From Chamaecrista fasciculata (Eukaryota > Streptophyta > Magnoliopsida > Fabales > Fabaceae), in NCBI GenBank assembly GCA_003254925.1, contig QANZ01002974.1, positions 115,668-179,667 on the forward strand: a stretch of DNA of 64,000 nt, read 5' to 3'. Each line of letters opens with the position of its first letter. Position 1 is the first letter of the stretch. The position numbers were made by a program, and so were the translations under genes. Shown piece after piece: positions 26,497-37,949 of the stretch. The notes below the pieces were generated by a model. It ran no database searches and had not been told where the DNA came from. It worked only from the letters and a program-made list of their open reading frames with translations.

Positions 26497-26691
26497 TTTC
26501 TTTTTTCTTTTTGTTGTTGCCCAAGATATCCCCCAACCCGATGAGTTAAGGACTAATCCTCTGCGGATCTGAGCTCCATTTAAGGGTTTGCTGCTAGCCA
26601 ATTGATTGTTGCATATACAAGGCGGGGATCGAACTCCCGACACTTGCTTAAGTGACCTAGTGAGCTAACCACTAGACCAACCAAACTTGAT
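26497..26691 (-). mobile_element. tRNA-derived SINE, family 1
   Basis: The minus strand starts with a Pol III A-box-like TGGTCTAGTGGTTAGC and has a B box GTTCGATCCCC about 35 bp on. A tRNA-unrelated body and an A-rich tail follow. It is flanked by an approximate target duplication, TAATTTTTT(T)CTT, before 26497 and from 26692. These are the standard parts of a plant SINE. Confidence 0.85.
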
Positions 26692-27039
26692 TAATTTTTT
26701 CTTATTTAGATAGTGATGACATTGTTGATGGTGTGTATAAACTTCGATCAAGGATTTAGGAAGAATATACAATAAGTATAATAGGATAAATTTTGTAATG
26801 CTTTTTTAACGATTAAATTAACGAAATAGTCTTAAAAAATAAAAAACATGAAGTGAAGAGATAGAAAGACATCACTTTATTTAATGGAAGAAGGCAACAT
26901 ATATATAAGCTTTGGTTGAGATAAAAGGTAATTATAGGCGATTGGCCACGTGTCAAGACAAAACAAGTGATAATGTGTGTAACTGAATGTGATAGACTGA
27001 TAGTTGACTTGGTAAAATATTCAATCAATTATTTAGAGG

Positions 27040-27186
27040 AAGCAGATCCTTTGCTGAACGACACGCTCTACCGTTCGGCGAGGACCAATCACATGGCATC
27101 ATGTGTACAGTGGCATACACATAGTGCCACGTGATTGGTCCTCGTCGAACAACAAGGCATACTGTTCGACAACGAATCCATAGATC
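27040..27186. repeat. Imperfect hairpin with G-box
   Basis: The left arm (TGCTGAACG ... GTTCGGCGAGGACCAATCAC) pairs with the right arm (GTGATTGGTCCTCGTCGAAC ... TGTTCGACAACGA). The central loop is short. The inner stem is nearly perfect and the outer stem weaker. The right arm carries a CCACGTG G-box core. It could be a small MITE or a transcribed hairpin; no target duplication was settled. Confidence 0.6.
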
Positions 27187-28197
27187 TATTTAAAACGGTA
27201 CTAGTTCACTAATTCTCTTGACAAGATAACAATATAAATTTTAAAATAGTTTAATTTAAAGTATGCTTAATACTACAAGTCTATAACCTTATTAATAAAA
27301 AAAATACTATAACCTTTAATTCAAATATACTTTTAGTATTGTGTAATTGCATGAGGCATTATAGTGAATACAAGGGCAATTCAATTGGTTCATTGTCCAT
27401 GTTTTTGGTGCAAGGTGAAACCCAATTATTACATTCGTCTTGTCTTATTAGTGGCACGAGATGTGTGGTAGGGTTTAGGGTTAGACAGTTAGACATCCCG
27501 TGGGTTTATTTGCGGCTTTGATGGAAATCATTCATTCCCTTTACTGTTTGTTTCTCTTAGCAACTCCTTCACGGATCTTGCCCATTGTGCCTTGTGCTTT
27601 TCTACGTTGAAAGAAGTTAATCTCTCACAAAATAATAAATTTAAGTTCAAATAGAAAAGAAGAAGAACGTGATTACTGATTAGCACTGGCTCTACCTCTC
27701 TTTTTAAACTTGGCTCAATTCCATTTTGTCTGGTACTTGTGACAGTAACCACATTCTTCTTTCTTTCTCTTCAATGTTTCAGTTTGACCCAATAAAGACG
27801 ACTTGGAACTTGGAAAAGTTTTAGATAATAATAATAATAATAATAATAATAATTAAATGTTGGAGACAAACAGGCCCTTAACCCCTCCAAAAAAAAAAAA
27901 AACAAAGCAACGGAGAAAGCGGTTCGGCATTTGGCAGAAACATGATCCCCTCTCTCTCTTTCACACAAGCTTCATATCATATCGTTTGATGATTTCTTTC
28001 TGGATTCAAGCAGTGGGTCCCACCACAACCGATTGGGGCCCACTTCCTCCAATAATTATGTCATCACTCATCAAACGGCGCTCCTAAAAGCAACAAATCT
28101 CATGATCTCATCCATTCCTCCCATCTCTCTTTTTCTCTTCATTGTATCACAGCCGTCCACTTCTCACTTTGATCAACACATGCTCATCACTAGTTTT

Positions 28198-28359
28198 TTT
28201 TTTTGGTTAATGTGATGGATGTTCAAGTGAAAACTAATTTCATTCGGGTAACAGAAACGAAACGGTTGTGCCATCCCAATAATGTCGACTCTGGGGATCA
28301 AACATGGATCCTCTAACTTAGGGTGTAACTCGCAAACCACTACATCAAACACTTGTTGG
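28198..28359 (-). mobile_element. tRNA-derived SINE, family 2
   Basis: A perfect 14-bp target duplication, TCATCACTAGTTTT, lies at 28184–28197 and 28360–28373. The minus strand has an A-box-like TGTAGTGGTTTGCGAG and a B box GTTTGATCCCC, and ends in a poly-A tail (T run at 28198–28203). The body differs from that of the SINE at 26497, so this is a second family. Confidence 0.9.
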
Positions 28360-28415
28360 TCATCACTAGTTTTATGTTTAAACATTTGATTGAGTTGGTC
28401 GTAGGAAAAATTTTA

Positions 28416-28747
28416 GGATAAAATACATTTTGGTATTATGTTCTTTTAAAAGTGACATTTTGATATCCTGTTCTTTGCACCGTTAACACTTTGATACCTT
28501 AACAAAGATAGAACAATATAACAAATCGTGAAAGAACAGTGTACAAAAATAAAATCGGTTCATACAACAGGATACCAAAGTATTAACAGTGCAAAAAAAA
28601 AAAACAGAGTACCAAAATCTTTTGAAATAACAGGATACTAAGATGTTAACGGTGCAATAAATAGAATACCAAAGTGTGACTTTTGAAAAAATAAGGTATC
28701 AAAGTGAAATCAGTCCATAGAACAAGATACTAAAATATAATTTATCC
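28416..28747. mobile_element. Mutator-type MITE, GGTACCAAAGTG family, diverged
   Basis: The foldback starts GGATAAAATACATTTTGG and ends with the inverted ATAATTTATCC. Flanking 9-mers AAAATTTTA and GAAATTTTA match at 8 of 9. The internal units (ACATTTTGATATCCTGTTC) are decayed copies of those in the element at 3812. It lies upstream of BZR1. Confidence 0.75.
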
Positions 28748-29473
28748 GAAATTTTATCTTAACTTACTCTGACTAATTTATTTGCAAGATAATTATAAAG
28801 TTGTCATCTATTCTAATAAACTTTTACGACGTGATTACTATATATAGATAGAATATGAATTAAGTATTCCCTCCAGTTTTATATATTTGATGTTTAAGGT
28901 AAAAACACAGAGACTAAGAAAATGATTAGCTCGCCTAAAATAAGAGAAAAATGAGATAAAAAATTAAACTATCCATATTAAATAATTAAGAAATGTTTAC
29001 TCATTCATGATGCTATTATATTTAATAGGGATAGAATAATAAAAAAATAATTAATACTCTCTTAAATTTATAAAACATAAGATATTTTAAAATATAAAAG
29101 ACTCTCAAAAAAACAGATATTCAGCCGTCTCCAACCCCTTCTACTCTCTAATTGTAATTGACACAAATTTGGACCCAGAAATATATTTATTTCAGATATT
29201 ATTTTGATCTCACCAGGTGAATGGTGGTGATGATTGATGAAGAACGAGCCCACGAACTCGTTGGGTGTGGCCACATGTAGGTAATCATGCCCCTAAAATA
29301 TTTAGCTTTATCTTTTTTTTTTTCTTCGGAGAGATTCCTCTACAGGCGAACACTACACTACGCATCCAGCGAAGAGAAGAAAGCGCATTCCTCGTGAGCC
29401 CACTACTCTCTCCCTTGGGTTTATATCACCTGCGACGCACTCATTATTCTCCTTCTTCCACCTTCGCCGGAAA
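28748..29473 (+). promoter_or_regulatory. Proximal upstream region and 5' leader of BZR1/BES1
   Basis: This holds the probable core promoter and leader of the gene at 29474. A pyrimidine-rich leader (TCTCTCCCTTGGGTTT and TTCTCCTTCTTCC, 29406–29462) precedes the ATG. No operator was assigned with confidence. The SINE and MITE further upstream place repeats within about 1.3 kb of the start codon. Confidence 0.4.
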
Positions 29474-31069
29474 ATGACTTCCGACGGAGCGACTTCGGCG
29501 GCGACGAGTCGGAGGAAGCCGTCGTGGAGGGAGCGTGAGAACAATCGGAGGAGAGAGAGACGAAGGAGAGCCATAGCGGCCAAGATATACACTGGACTCA
29601 GAGCTCAAGGCAACTTCAATTTGCCTAAGCATTGTGACAATAACGAGGTCTTGAAAGCTTTGTGTGCTGAAGCTGGCTGGACTGTTGAAGAAGACGGTAC
29701 TACTTATCGCAAGGTACTCTTTAACCTTAATCAGCAGCTCAATTATCAATTATGCTTGTGCAGACCGCGAATCTTGTTTTTGATGCTTATGCACATCGAT
29801 CTCACTGTTTTCTGCGAACGGAATGGATTATTTTTAGTTGGATCAAACTTGTTTTGAGTTCGGACTGTGATTTGGTTTGGTTGATGATGTAGCAGTAGAC
29901 GTAGATGGAGACAGATCTTATATTCTGATTTTTTAAAATAGTCGAATGAATCTGTGCTTTTCAGGTTTTGTTCTTCTGTTTTTTCTTTTTCTCCATTTTT
30001 TTTAAAATTATTCTATGTTCATTCTGTGTCTCTTGTGCTTTTGAGAGAGACTGAGATTCTTAGAAAGACTAAAAGACGGACATCATGATCCATGGAGAAG
30101 AATCATTGTTGTTTAATTCAAATAAGCAACACTATTATGTGTGCCACGTTGGAATCTGGAAACAATATCGTTCCTATGAAGCTTTCTTCTAGCTTTGATG
30201 ATTATCTGATGAATTTGATTTGCAAATATGAAATGCAATTTGTGATATCTGCTGTCCGGGTTACCTCTGACAGGAAAAAAAAGGAATTATTATACTTGAG
30301 TGATCAAATTGCACGAAGATTAGCTTATATCTTAACTAAAATTCTTATGTGCTCTTGTTGTTCTTGTTCATAGGGATGCAAGCCACCACCTGGGGATACA
30401 ACAGGTACTTCCACCAGAAACACCCCGTTTTCTTCCAAAAATCCAAGCCCTTTTTCTTCATCTTTTCCCAGTCCAATTCCTTCCTACCAAGTCAGCCCTT
30501 CGTCCTCCTCTTTCCCGAGCCCTTCTCGTTTGGATGGCTGCAACAACGCATCAAATCTCATTCCTTACATTCGAAATGTAATCCCTGCATCTCTACCTCC
30601 CCTAAGAATATCAAATAGTGCCCCTGTAACACCACCTCTATCTTCCCCAACATCAAGGAATCCTAAGCCAATTCCCACATGGGAATCAATAGCCAAAGAA
30701 TCCATGGCCTCCTTCAATTATCCTTACTTCGCCGCCTCTGCCCCGGCTAGTCCAACTCATCGTCACCTTTATACTCCGGCCACCATACCCGAGTGTGATG
30801 AGTCTGGTACTTCAACTGTTGAGTCTGGCCAATGGATGAGCTTCCAGGCATTTGTACCCTCTGCATCTGCTGCCCCAACCTCCCCAACCTTCAATCTTAC
30901 TAAACCTGTGGTTCAGCAAACACTGCCTGATAATGCAATCCAAGAAATGAGAAACGGTTCAGAGGCAAACTTTGGGATACAGGTAAAACCTTGGATTGGG
31001 GAAAAAATTCATGAAGTAGGATTGGATGATTTGGAGCTCACACTTGGAAGTGGGAAGGCTCGAAGTTAG
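29474..31069 (+). CDS. BZR1: BZR1/BES1 family brassinosteroid-signalling transcription factor
   Basis: Nuclear DNA-binding factor that carries brassinosteroid output and is inhibited by GSK3-type kinase phosphorylation (family knowledge). Two exons, 29474–29713 and 30374–31069, encode 311 residues; the single intron sits at the family's usual place after TTYRK. The basic bHLH-like DNA-binding region covers residues about 13–80 ([20 protein letters not shown], then [20 protein letters not shown]). A Ser/Pro-rich region with many S/TxxxS/T GSK3-type sites follows. It contains [11 protein letters not shown], which matches the 14-3-3 binding site. Next come a PEST-like segment ([18 protein letters not shown]), the SPTFNL motif, and a C-terminal EAR motif LELTL near the end. 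It is slightly shorter than Arabidopsis BZR1 (336 aa). BZR1 versus BES1 cannot be decided, because those two arose within the Brassicaceae lineage's duplications. Confidence 0.95.
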
Positions 31070-32395
31070 GCTGGCAGCAGATAGATATATACTTCATGTG
31101 GGTTCTGCGAGACTGCAAGGTTGATTTTGCTAGTTGGTTGTTCATTCAACTTGATGTTAAAGCTCAGGTCAACATTAGAATGGCTCAGCCTGCATGTCTG
31201 GATCCAAATTTGTTGCTGGAAATGGGGATTTTATGTTCAAGCTCATCTCGTTTAGTGGCACAATGACTCAAAACTCAAACTATTTGGAAGGTCTTAAGCG
31301 GAAGCATAATCGATATTTGGGGCCGTATGTGATATATGGATTGAAATTCAACGTTGCTGTCTTGGTCAAGAAACTCACAAGATCAAAATTTAGTTGTTAA
31401 TGGCTTACTTTAATTATTATTATTATAAATCTTTATTGTCTTTGTTCTATCGATCAAATAGTTGTTCATATTTTGATTCTGCCGTGAGGCCGAACCATAG
31501 AATAGAAGTTGTGATTCACCCCACTCGGCCTGATGAAGAAAAGAAAACTCCCACCTCTCATAGTCCAAAGAAAGATTGCTTCACGTTATCATGTAATGTA
31601 ACTTCTTGCGGTGGTCCATTAAAAAAGTCGCTTATGTATTAATTAATGGCATGGACCGACAATTCTGGTTCACAACTTCACATACATATTGATTCTCGTT
31701 ATTATTATCATTATTATTTTCTGTGACAATCATGTTCATCAGACCAATTAAAAGTAATGTTGAAGCACTTGGGAGGAGGACAATCAACCACGTTAAACGC
31801 AATAATAATATATACCCGTAAAAAACAAAGATTAATCATTGAAGACTTGGTTTTTGAAACATTGCAGGAATTTATGTTCTACAATAGAATCAGACTATGT
31901 ACGAGTCCAATTGAACCCTCCGGAAATATATATATATATATATATATATTTACCCATTTTACTTCTCCCTCGCATGATGGTTGATGAGTGAGTCACAATT
32001 TTCCTTTACCGGAGATTTTGAAAGGAAGTGCGTTAATATAATGAGAATCAACTTTTAAATATGATTTTATATTCTGACGAGATTCCATCTAGGTCCCTAC
32101 GTTGTGAAACTAATCCTCCAACAAATTAAATGCAACGAGTATTGAGTATGCATTACAATTTTAAGAAGTTTCATTATAAAACAAACAGACAATAACATGA
32201 AATCGTGAGCAAGTATTCTAAAATAAAGGCTAAAAGAATTCCCTTAAATTTTAACTCTAACCGCTAAAAGAAACATACAATACAAGGTTCACACGGGGGC
32301 ATTCTCTAGGAGAAGGTGAGATCAATTATTGTCTGGTTAGGTTAGACGACAATCGTTAAGAAAAAGAAGAAGAAAATCAATATCAATATCATAGC
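31070..32395. other. Intergenic DNA between convergent BZR1 and glycosylase genes
   Basis: The 3' untranslated regions of both genes lie here. A (TA)n microsatellite occupies 31926–31949. No additional gene was recognised. Confidence 0.45.
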
Positions 32396-33974
32396 CTAAT
32401 CGCGTAATTCCAACGTTTCATTTCGCACCTCTTTCTCCTCAACCTTCGTTTTAAGTTCCTTTTTGATTGCAACATTGCATTCATGGTATCTGAAGCATGT
32501 TAGTAGATGATCGTTAACGAGTCCTGATGCTTGCATGAACGAGTAAATTACAGTAGGCCCCACACATTGGAAACCTCTTCTCATCAGGTCCTTGCTAATT
32601 ACTTCTGATTTTGGAGTTTTCACTGGTACTTGACGTCCGTAACGAAATTCATTTCTTATTGGCTTATGGTTCACAAATCTCCAGCAGTAATTGCTGAACG
32701 AGCCGAACTCCTGCTGTATCTGTATAAGGTTAAATCAATTGGTATGTTAAGGTTCATGTTTTTCATTGGAGATTTTGTAACATGTCTGCTTCACAATAAT
32801 AAGCTTTACCTCTAAAAAGGAAAAATACTTGAGGGATAAACTTAGTTAAAATTATTTATATTTTTGTTATAAAGTTAGCTTAGATATACTATGACAAAAA
32901 ATTTTGTATCAATTATGAGCATGAGTTTGCTCCTTTCATAAGTCTAATTCATGATAGTTAGTAGTTACCTTTTGTAATCGGTTAGCATTTTCCACAATGG
33001 CACGGAGCTTTGGTTCTGATAGCAACAGGTTGCCGTTTATTTTCAATGCTAGCAACTTCTTCTCAGTAAGTTGAGCAATTGATGATAGGTCAAAATTCTC
33101 GAAGAGCTTCCTATTAATGGTATCATTCAAACAACAAAAATCACGTGATATATATGTTTCAAGATAGATAGATTAGCAGAGAATCTTAATAAATCTAGAG
33201 ATAGAACAGTTAGACATGTATACCTGAATACGTCTCTCAGGTTAAGAATCTCTGGCCAACTAAGTTCTGCTAATGCTTGTGAAAATACTAGCAGCTCGAA
33301 TAGCTTCCTGTCATCATGAACTGGAACACCCCATTCTTCATCGTGGAAAGCAGTATAAAGAGGATCTGTTTCTCAAAAAAAGACAAGGCAATTTCTAAAT
33401 TTCTAAAGATCAAGCTCACAGTCTCATGGCAAAAGTAGTTCATCAAATCGTTGCCTAGATTGAACTGAATAACAAAATCGGAATACAAATCAGGTAAAAC
33501 CGCCTAGCAATCGATCACTGATTCCGTTGCGTAACAAATTCGTTAGTTAATTTAATACATTTTATTTTACCGAAATTAAAACTTGAATTTCTAGAAACAC
33601 TTACCAGAATTTGGAGTGATCCAATCGCATTTCTTAGGAGGAATTGACGACTTGAGAGACAATGCCGCCACATTATCGACGCCATCTGGCACAACCTTCA
33701 CAGGCTTCAATCCATTCCGCTTCTTCACGGTCTTCGTGAAATTGACCTTCTTAACGGAAGAATTGCTCGAAGAAGAATCGGAGGAGCATGTGCTGTCGAC
33801 TGAGACATTATTAACGACGACGGACTTAGGAATTTCCGGCGCCGGCTTTCTCGGACGCCGTGGATTCTTGAGGCAGTCGTTGTTGTTGCTGTTGTTGCGT
33901 TTCGGATCTTCAGAAACCCTAACTCTGTTTCCGGCGGGTCCTAGAATCGATCGCGGTTCGGATTTAGCAGGCAT
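32396..33974 (-). CDS. DNA-3-methyladenine glycosylase I (Tag/HhH-GPD superfamily)
   Basis: Base-excision repair enzyme that removes 3-methyladenine from alkylated DNA (family knowledge). Four exons on the minus strand, 33605–33974, 33224–33365, 32969–33110 and 32396–32719, give 325 residues with consistent phases. Residues 1–115 are a plant-type basic, Ser-rich extension (PKRNNSNNNDCLKNPRRPRK) that may carry a targeting signal. The catalytic domain starts CDWITPNSDPLYTAFHDEEW. The four 'zinc-snap' ligands known from E. coli Tag appear to be kept: C116, H131, H289 and C293 (VNDHLLTC). The family motifs KLFELLVFSQALAELSW, RRGFQCVGPTVIYSF and WRFVNHKP are present. It is convergent with BZR1, as at Arabidopsis AT1G75080/AT1G75090 (from memory). 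Confidence 0.93.
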
Positions 33975-34389
33975 CGGTGATTAATTAGTAGTATGTGAAT
34001 GTGATCGATGAAATGAATTGTGTATATTTTGAGTTTCTTCTTCGAATTCAAGCTTTACGATATTGTGTTATATAGGTTTTGACAGATTTCTTGAATCTTG
34101 TGTTGTAGGAAAGGAAAGAAGATCCGATCTGAAGTGATGAACTGAGTCAGGAGTAAGCTAATTTGAAAGTGAAGGAGGAGGTTGGGTTTATGGGGGGTTT
34201 TTAGAGGCCAAAAACCTGGGATTCCAGGATGTACCGGCTATTGCCGGTGCTTCTGCTTGCGTGGCGGTAAATCCATTTACCGTTTGGGACTTGAAACTTG
34301 AAAGCAACGGGAACTTTGGTTGAAATGCCATTTTTGCCCATGTCGCCTGGTTTAAAATGCGGCACTATCCTCTTACACTTTAAAAAAAA

Positions 34390-34888
34390 GAGGAAACCTA
34401 CTATTTGGTCCCTCCTTTTTTACTGAGTCAATTATTTGGTCCCTCATTTATTGAAATGGACTACTCAGTCCCTCATTTATCATAGTCGTCAACAATTAGA
34501 CGTTAAATGCTTACATGACATCGTTAAATGCCACTTTGACATTCTAATCACCTAAACCAACCGAACCGGATCAACAAACACAATTAAATCAGCCTAAAAT
34601 TGAGTGAGACCCAAATATTCGTATTACACGTAAAGCTTCCACAAGACATAAATTATTGAATTATTCATAAATCTCAAAGCCTAGGTGACCCAAATAGTTA
34701 AATATATGACATTTAACGTGTTACATGTATACTCGATGGCCAAGTTATCAGTGTTGGTAATGGAGATAGACTACAGGGACTAACATGTTGACATTTCTAA
34801 TTTTTGAGGGACCAAATAGTCTATTTCAAAAATTCAGGGACCAAATAGTTAAAATAGTGAAAAAAAAGATCAAATAGTAAGTTTCCTC
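34390..34888. mobile_element. Mutator-type MITE, GAGGAAACCTACTATTTGG family (499 bp)
   Basis: Its ends are GAGGAAACCTACTATTTGG and the inverted CAAATAGTAAGTTTCCTC. A 10-bp target duplication, TTAAAAAAAA, flanks it (34380–34389 and 34889–34898). The arms carry serial TATTTGGTCCCTC modules. It is closely related to the element at 45028 inside JAC1 and lies about 400 bp upstream of the glycosylase start. Confidence 0.85.
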
Positions 34889-34898
34889 TTAAAAAAAA

Positions 34899-37800
34899 TT
34901 GGGAAGTTCATTTTTCTTGCTTAGTCAACGGGACATCAAGATTTTTTAATTCATAAAAACATTTTGATTAAGCCATTCTTAGTGCAATTTCAAAGACAAG
35001 TATATATAACAATGGGCTTAAGTCCAATGATAGATACTTTTATCATAGACATTAGACATGACATGTGAGGGGGAACTAAAGTAGGAGAGGCAATCCAAAG
35101 TTTAAAGAAGAAATGATAGGACTTTTTTATGCAGGGATCTTCAAGAATTAAAATTTTCATTTAAAAATTGATCAAGTAGGAAAATTGTATATATATATAT
35201 ATATCAAGTCTCTAATTAGAATATTTTGAGATAATTTCAAAATTATTTTAACTCATTGCACCTCATTAAATTTTAAATATTTAATCAATAAATAAAACAT
35301 TTAAATCTTCCTTATTTATTTTATTATGAGATAACCTATGATTGTCTTGAGTGACGACCCACCTCTTTCACTAATTACACGTGATCACTTGTAATTGTAT
35401 GCAAGTACTTTTTCTTTATATATATATATATTCACGTTTTGTCTGTCTCGAATCTTTGCACTCTTGATTTCTTCTTTTACTTTTTTTTATGTTGACTTGA
35501 TCATCAAAAATCTCATTTTATTTGTTATAGGTTCTAAAGTTCTTAATAATTTATTTGAACACCAATTATTTTCAACTTTATTATACTCATTTTTCAGAAA
35601 TTGATACGCCATAAAAAAGAATTGTATAATAACTTTTAATCACAAGAGACAAAGTTGGGTGAAGGTAATGTATGTTTACATTTTATCTTATAATTAACTA
35701 ATTAAGATTAGTTTCTTCTCAATATGCTAATAAAACAATGTAAATAGCCTAATTAAATGGTTATGGTGATTAATGGAGGTGGACGAGAGGATGAGGTCTA
35801 GTTAGAGTTTGTTTGATTAAAAAAATAGAGGGTCTAGTAAAGGGGATAAAAACATGAAGTAAAGTTCCACAATTTTCTTATTAATTAGTACGACATGTTG
35901 TAAGGATTTTAAAAGAATATTTCTATATTTTCTCTTGCAAATAATTTATTATTTTTATGAAAAACTCAATAATAAAGATATAACTTTTTTTATTGAGTAA
36001 GTGAGAAACTAAAAGGAGAGGTGGGGTAAATAGGGAAAGATGAGAGGGGCATATATGGTAGGAAGAGTGATGAGATGGCAGTTGGAAGAAGAAGAGGGAA
36101 AGGAAGCTTAGGCAAATTGTCGTATTCGTTTGGTAAAATAATGGTTGAGAATCAAATCAAATAAAGAAAGAAGGAGGTGCGTGTGCGTGTAATATGTGTA
36201 TAGTGTGTAGTGTAGTGTAATATAGCGAAGTAAGGTGTAATGCGTGGCTTGGCTTGTGATGGAGAGTTAGTTACCGTTAAGAAAAAGAATCCAAAGCCCT
36301 CTCTACCAGAAACAACAGAATAGTTAGTGCTCTCTGGTGGTGGGTAGCCATTACTACCATTATCCGTTTTGTTTGAAATCAAAGAAAGAAACCCAACGGC
36401 TAGCTAGGTATGTTATTTATGTGTTCTCTTTTTCTTCCTTTTCTTAAAGTTAAGTATGCAACACATTCTTTAAAAAAAATATATACATAAGTAACAAAAT
36501 TTACTAAAATCATAAAAAGAAGATCCAAATGGTATGCATGAAAGACAACACACTTCTCAATTATTTTTTAGGAATCAAATAACCAATCTCCTCATATGAA
36601 ACTTAGGTATAAAATATATTTATTCCACTAAAAAGTAAATGATTATAGATTAAAATTTTTTTACTTTCTCAAAAATCGAAAGCCAGTGATCGAGCCAGAT
36701 TATACCATGTTATCAAGAGGTCTTTGGATATGTTTTGTAATGTTTTATAACCTATCTTAGGTGTTTTAGACCTCTAGAGTTGATAATTATTGTATCTTGA
36801 TAACAATTGCATTTTGGTTCTTTTATCGATTTTTAGTGTAATTTTCTCAGAGTTTAACTGTTTAAGTATATCTTGAGATTTTACATGTTTATTTTGATGC
36901 AATTGTAGGTTTTTTGAAGCAAAAAACCCAAGGATTGAAGTGGAAGAAGGCTGGGATCGAAGCAATAGTCGGGAGCAAAATTGTGAAGAAACTTCACTTT
37001 TATGATCTTTGCCAGACGTTTCGCCAAATGTGCAACTGACAACGATTCGACGAATTGTGTAGAATTCTGCACATGCATTTTAAAAAGCCCAACCTATTTC
37101 CACACTTAAATGACCCAATTTTTATGACCTAGAACTCGAAATTAACCTTCATTTTAATCCCTATTTAGCCTCCATTCAAAACACACACACACTTCCATCA
37201 CCCACCATTTTTCCTCTCTTCTCCTCCATCTCTAATATCCAAACCCTCACTCCATCTTCACCATTCTTGCTGCCATGGTTGATTTGGAGGTGGAAAGCTG
37301 CGTTTTCCACCTAATGAGCGGCTAGACAATCTTGCTCGAAGGGAGGACACCATAGCTTGAGGGTTGATAAAATTAATCAAAATGTAAAATATTAGAAACG
37401 AAATTGACCACAAAAAAAAAATTGAGGACACAGTTAATATAAAGTTTAGGGATGAAAGTAGTGCTTCTGCCTAATTTTTTTAATCAAGGGGAAAAGGATA
37501 AAATAAAAATATATAATAAAAAATGTAAATAAACAATGGGCCGGTCTTTGAAGTTTTGAGCCCAATATCATGATTCTGACAGTCCAATTATAACTGGGCC
37601 GAGCACAAGCAAGCTTGTGATGCACGCGTCCGCACCGAAATATTACTCGAACTCTGTTATTCTGTTACCTGTAACTGTCAATACCGTAAACAGAAAAAAA
37701 AAAAAAAAAANAAAAAAACGAGAATTAACGTAGCCGTAAGAAGCAGGTACGTACGACGGAGAGGGTAGGCGAGTTCATGAGGGTAGGCGGATTGTGAATG

Positions 37801-37949
37801 AATTACGAGATGATGAGAGATCGGTGTAAATAAAATTGATTAATTAGATCATTGATGGGAATTATCAGAGACAGAATCAGATTTCTCATTTTGCGAAGAA
37901 GGGCAAAATCAAAACCCTCCCCGATTTCTTCTTACCATTACCACCATCT
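34899..37949. other. Long intergenic region, no supported gene
   Basis: AT-rich DNA containing short TA tracts (35192–35204, 35418–35431) and ACACACACAC near 37180. A 76-codon open frame at 36152–36382 (−) shows no domain. At about 36698–36715 the plus strand reads AGCCAGATTATACCATG, a possible decayed copia primer site. A poly-A run interrupted by an N is at 37692–37718. The stretch just before 37950 holds the 5' leader of the LPEAT gene. Confidence 0.45.

Noticed and set aside
26590-26690. tRNA gene candidate (GTTCGATCCCC B box on the minus strand)
   Set aside because: No cloverleaf closes, and a tRNA-unrelated body, A-rich tail and target duplication follow. It is a SINE.
28280-28360. tRNA gene candidate (GTTTGATCCCC B box on the minus strand)
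   Set aside because: Same reasoning: a perfect 14-bp duplication and a poly-A tail mark it as a SINE.
36152-36382. Possible small protein on the minus strand (76 codons)
   Set aside because: No homology that I recognise, no clear splice partners and low-complexity Thr/Arg ends. It could be chance.
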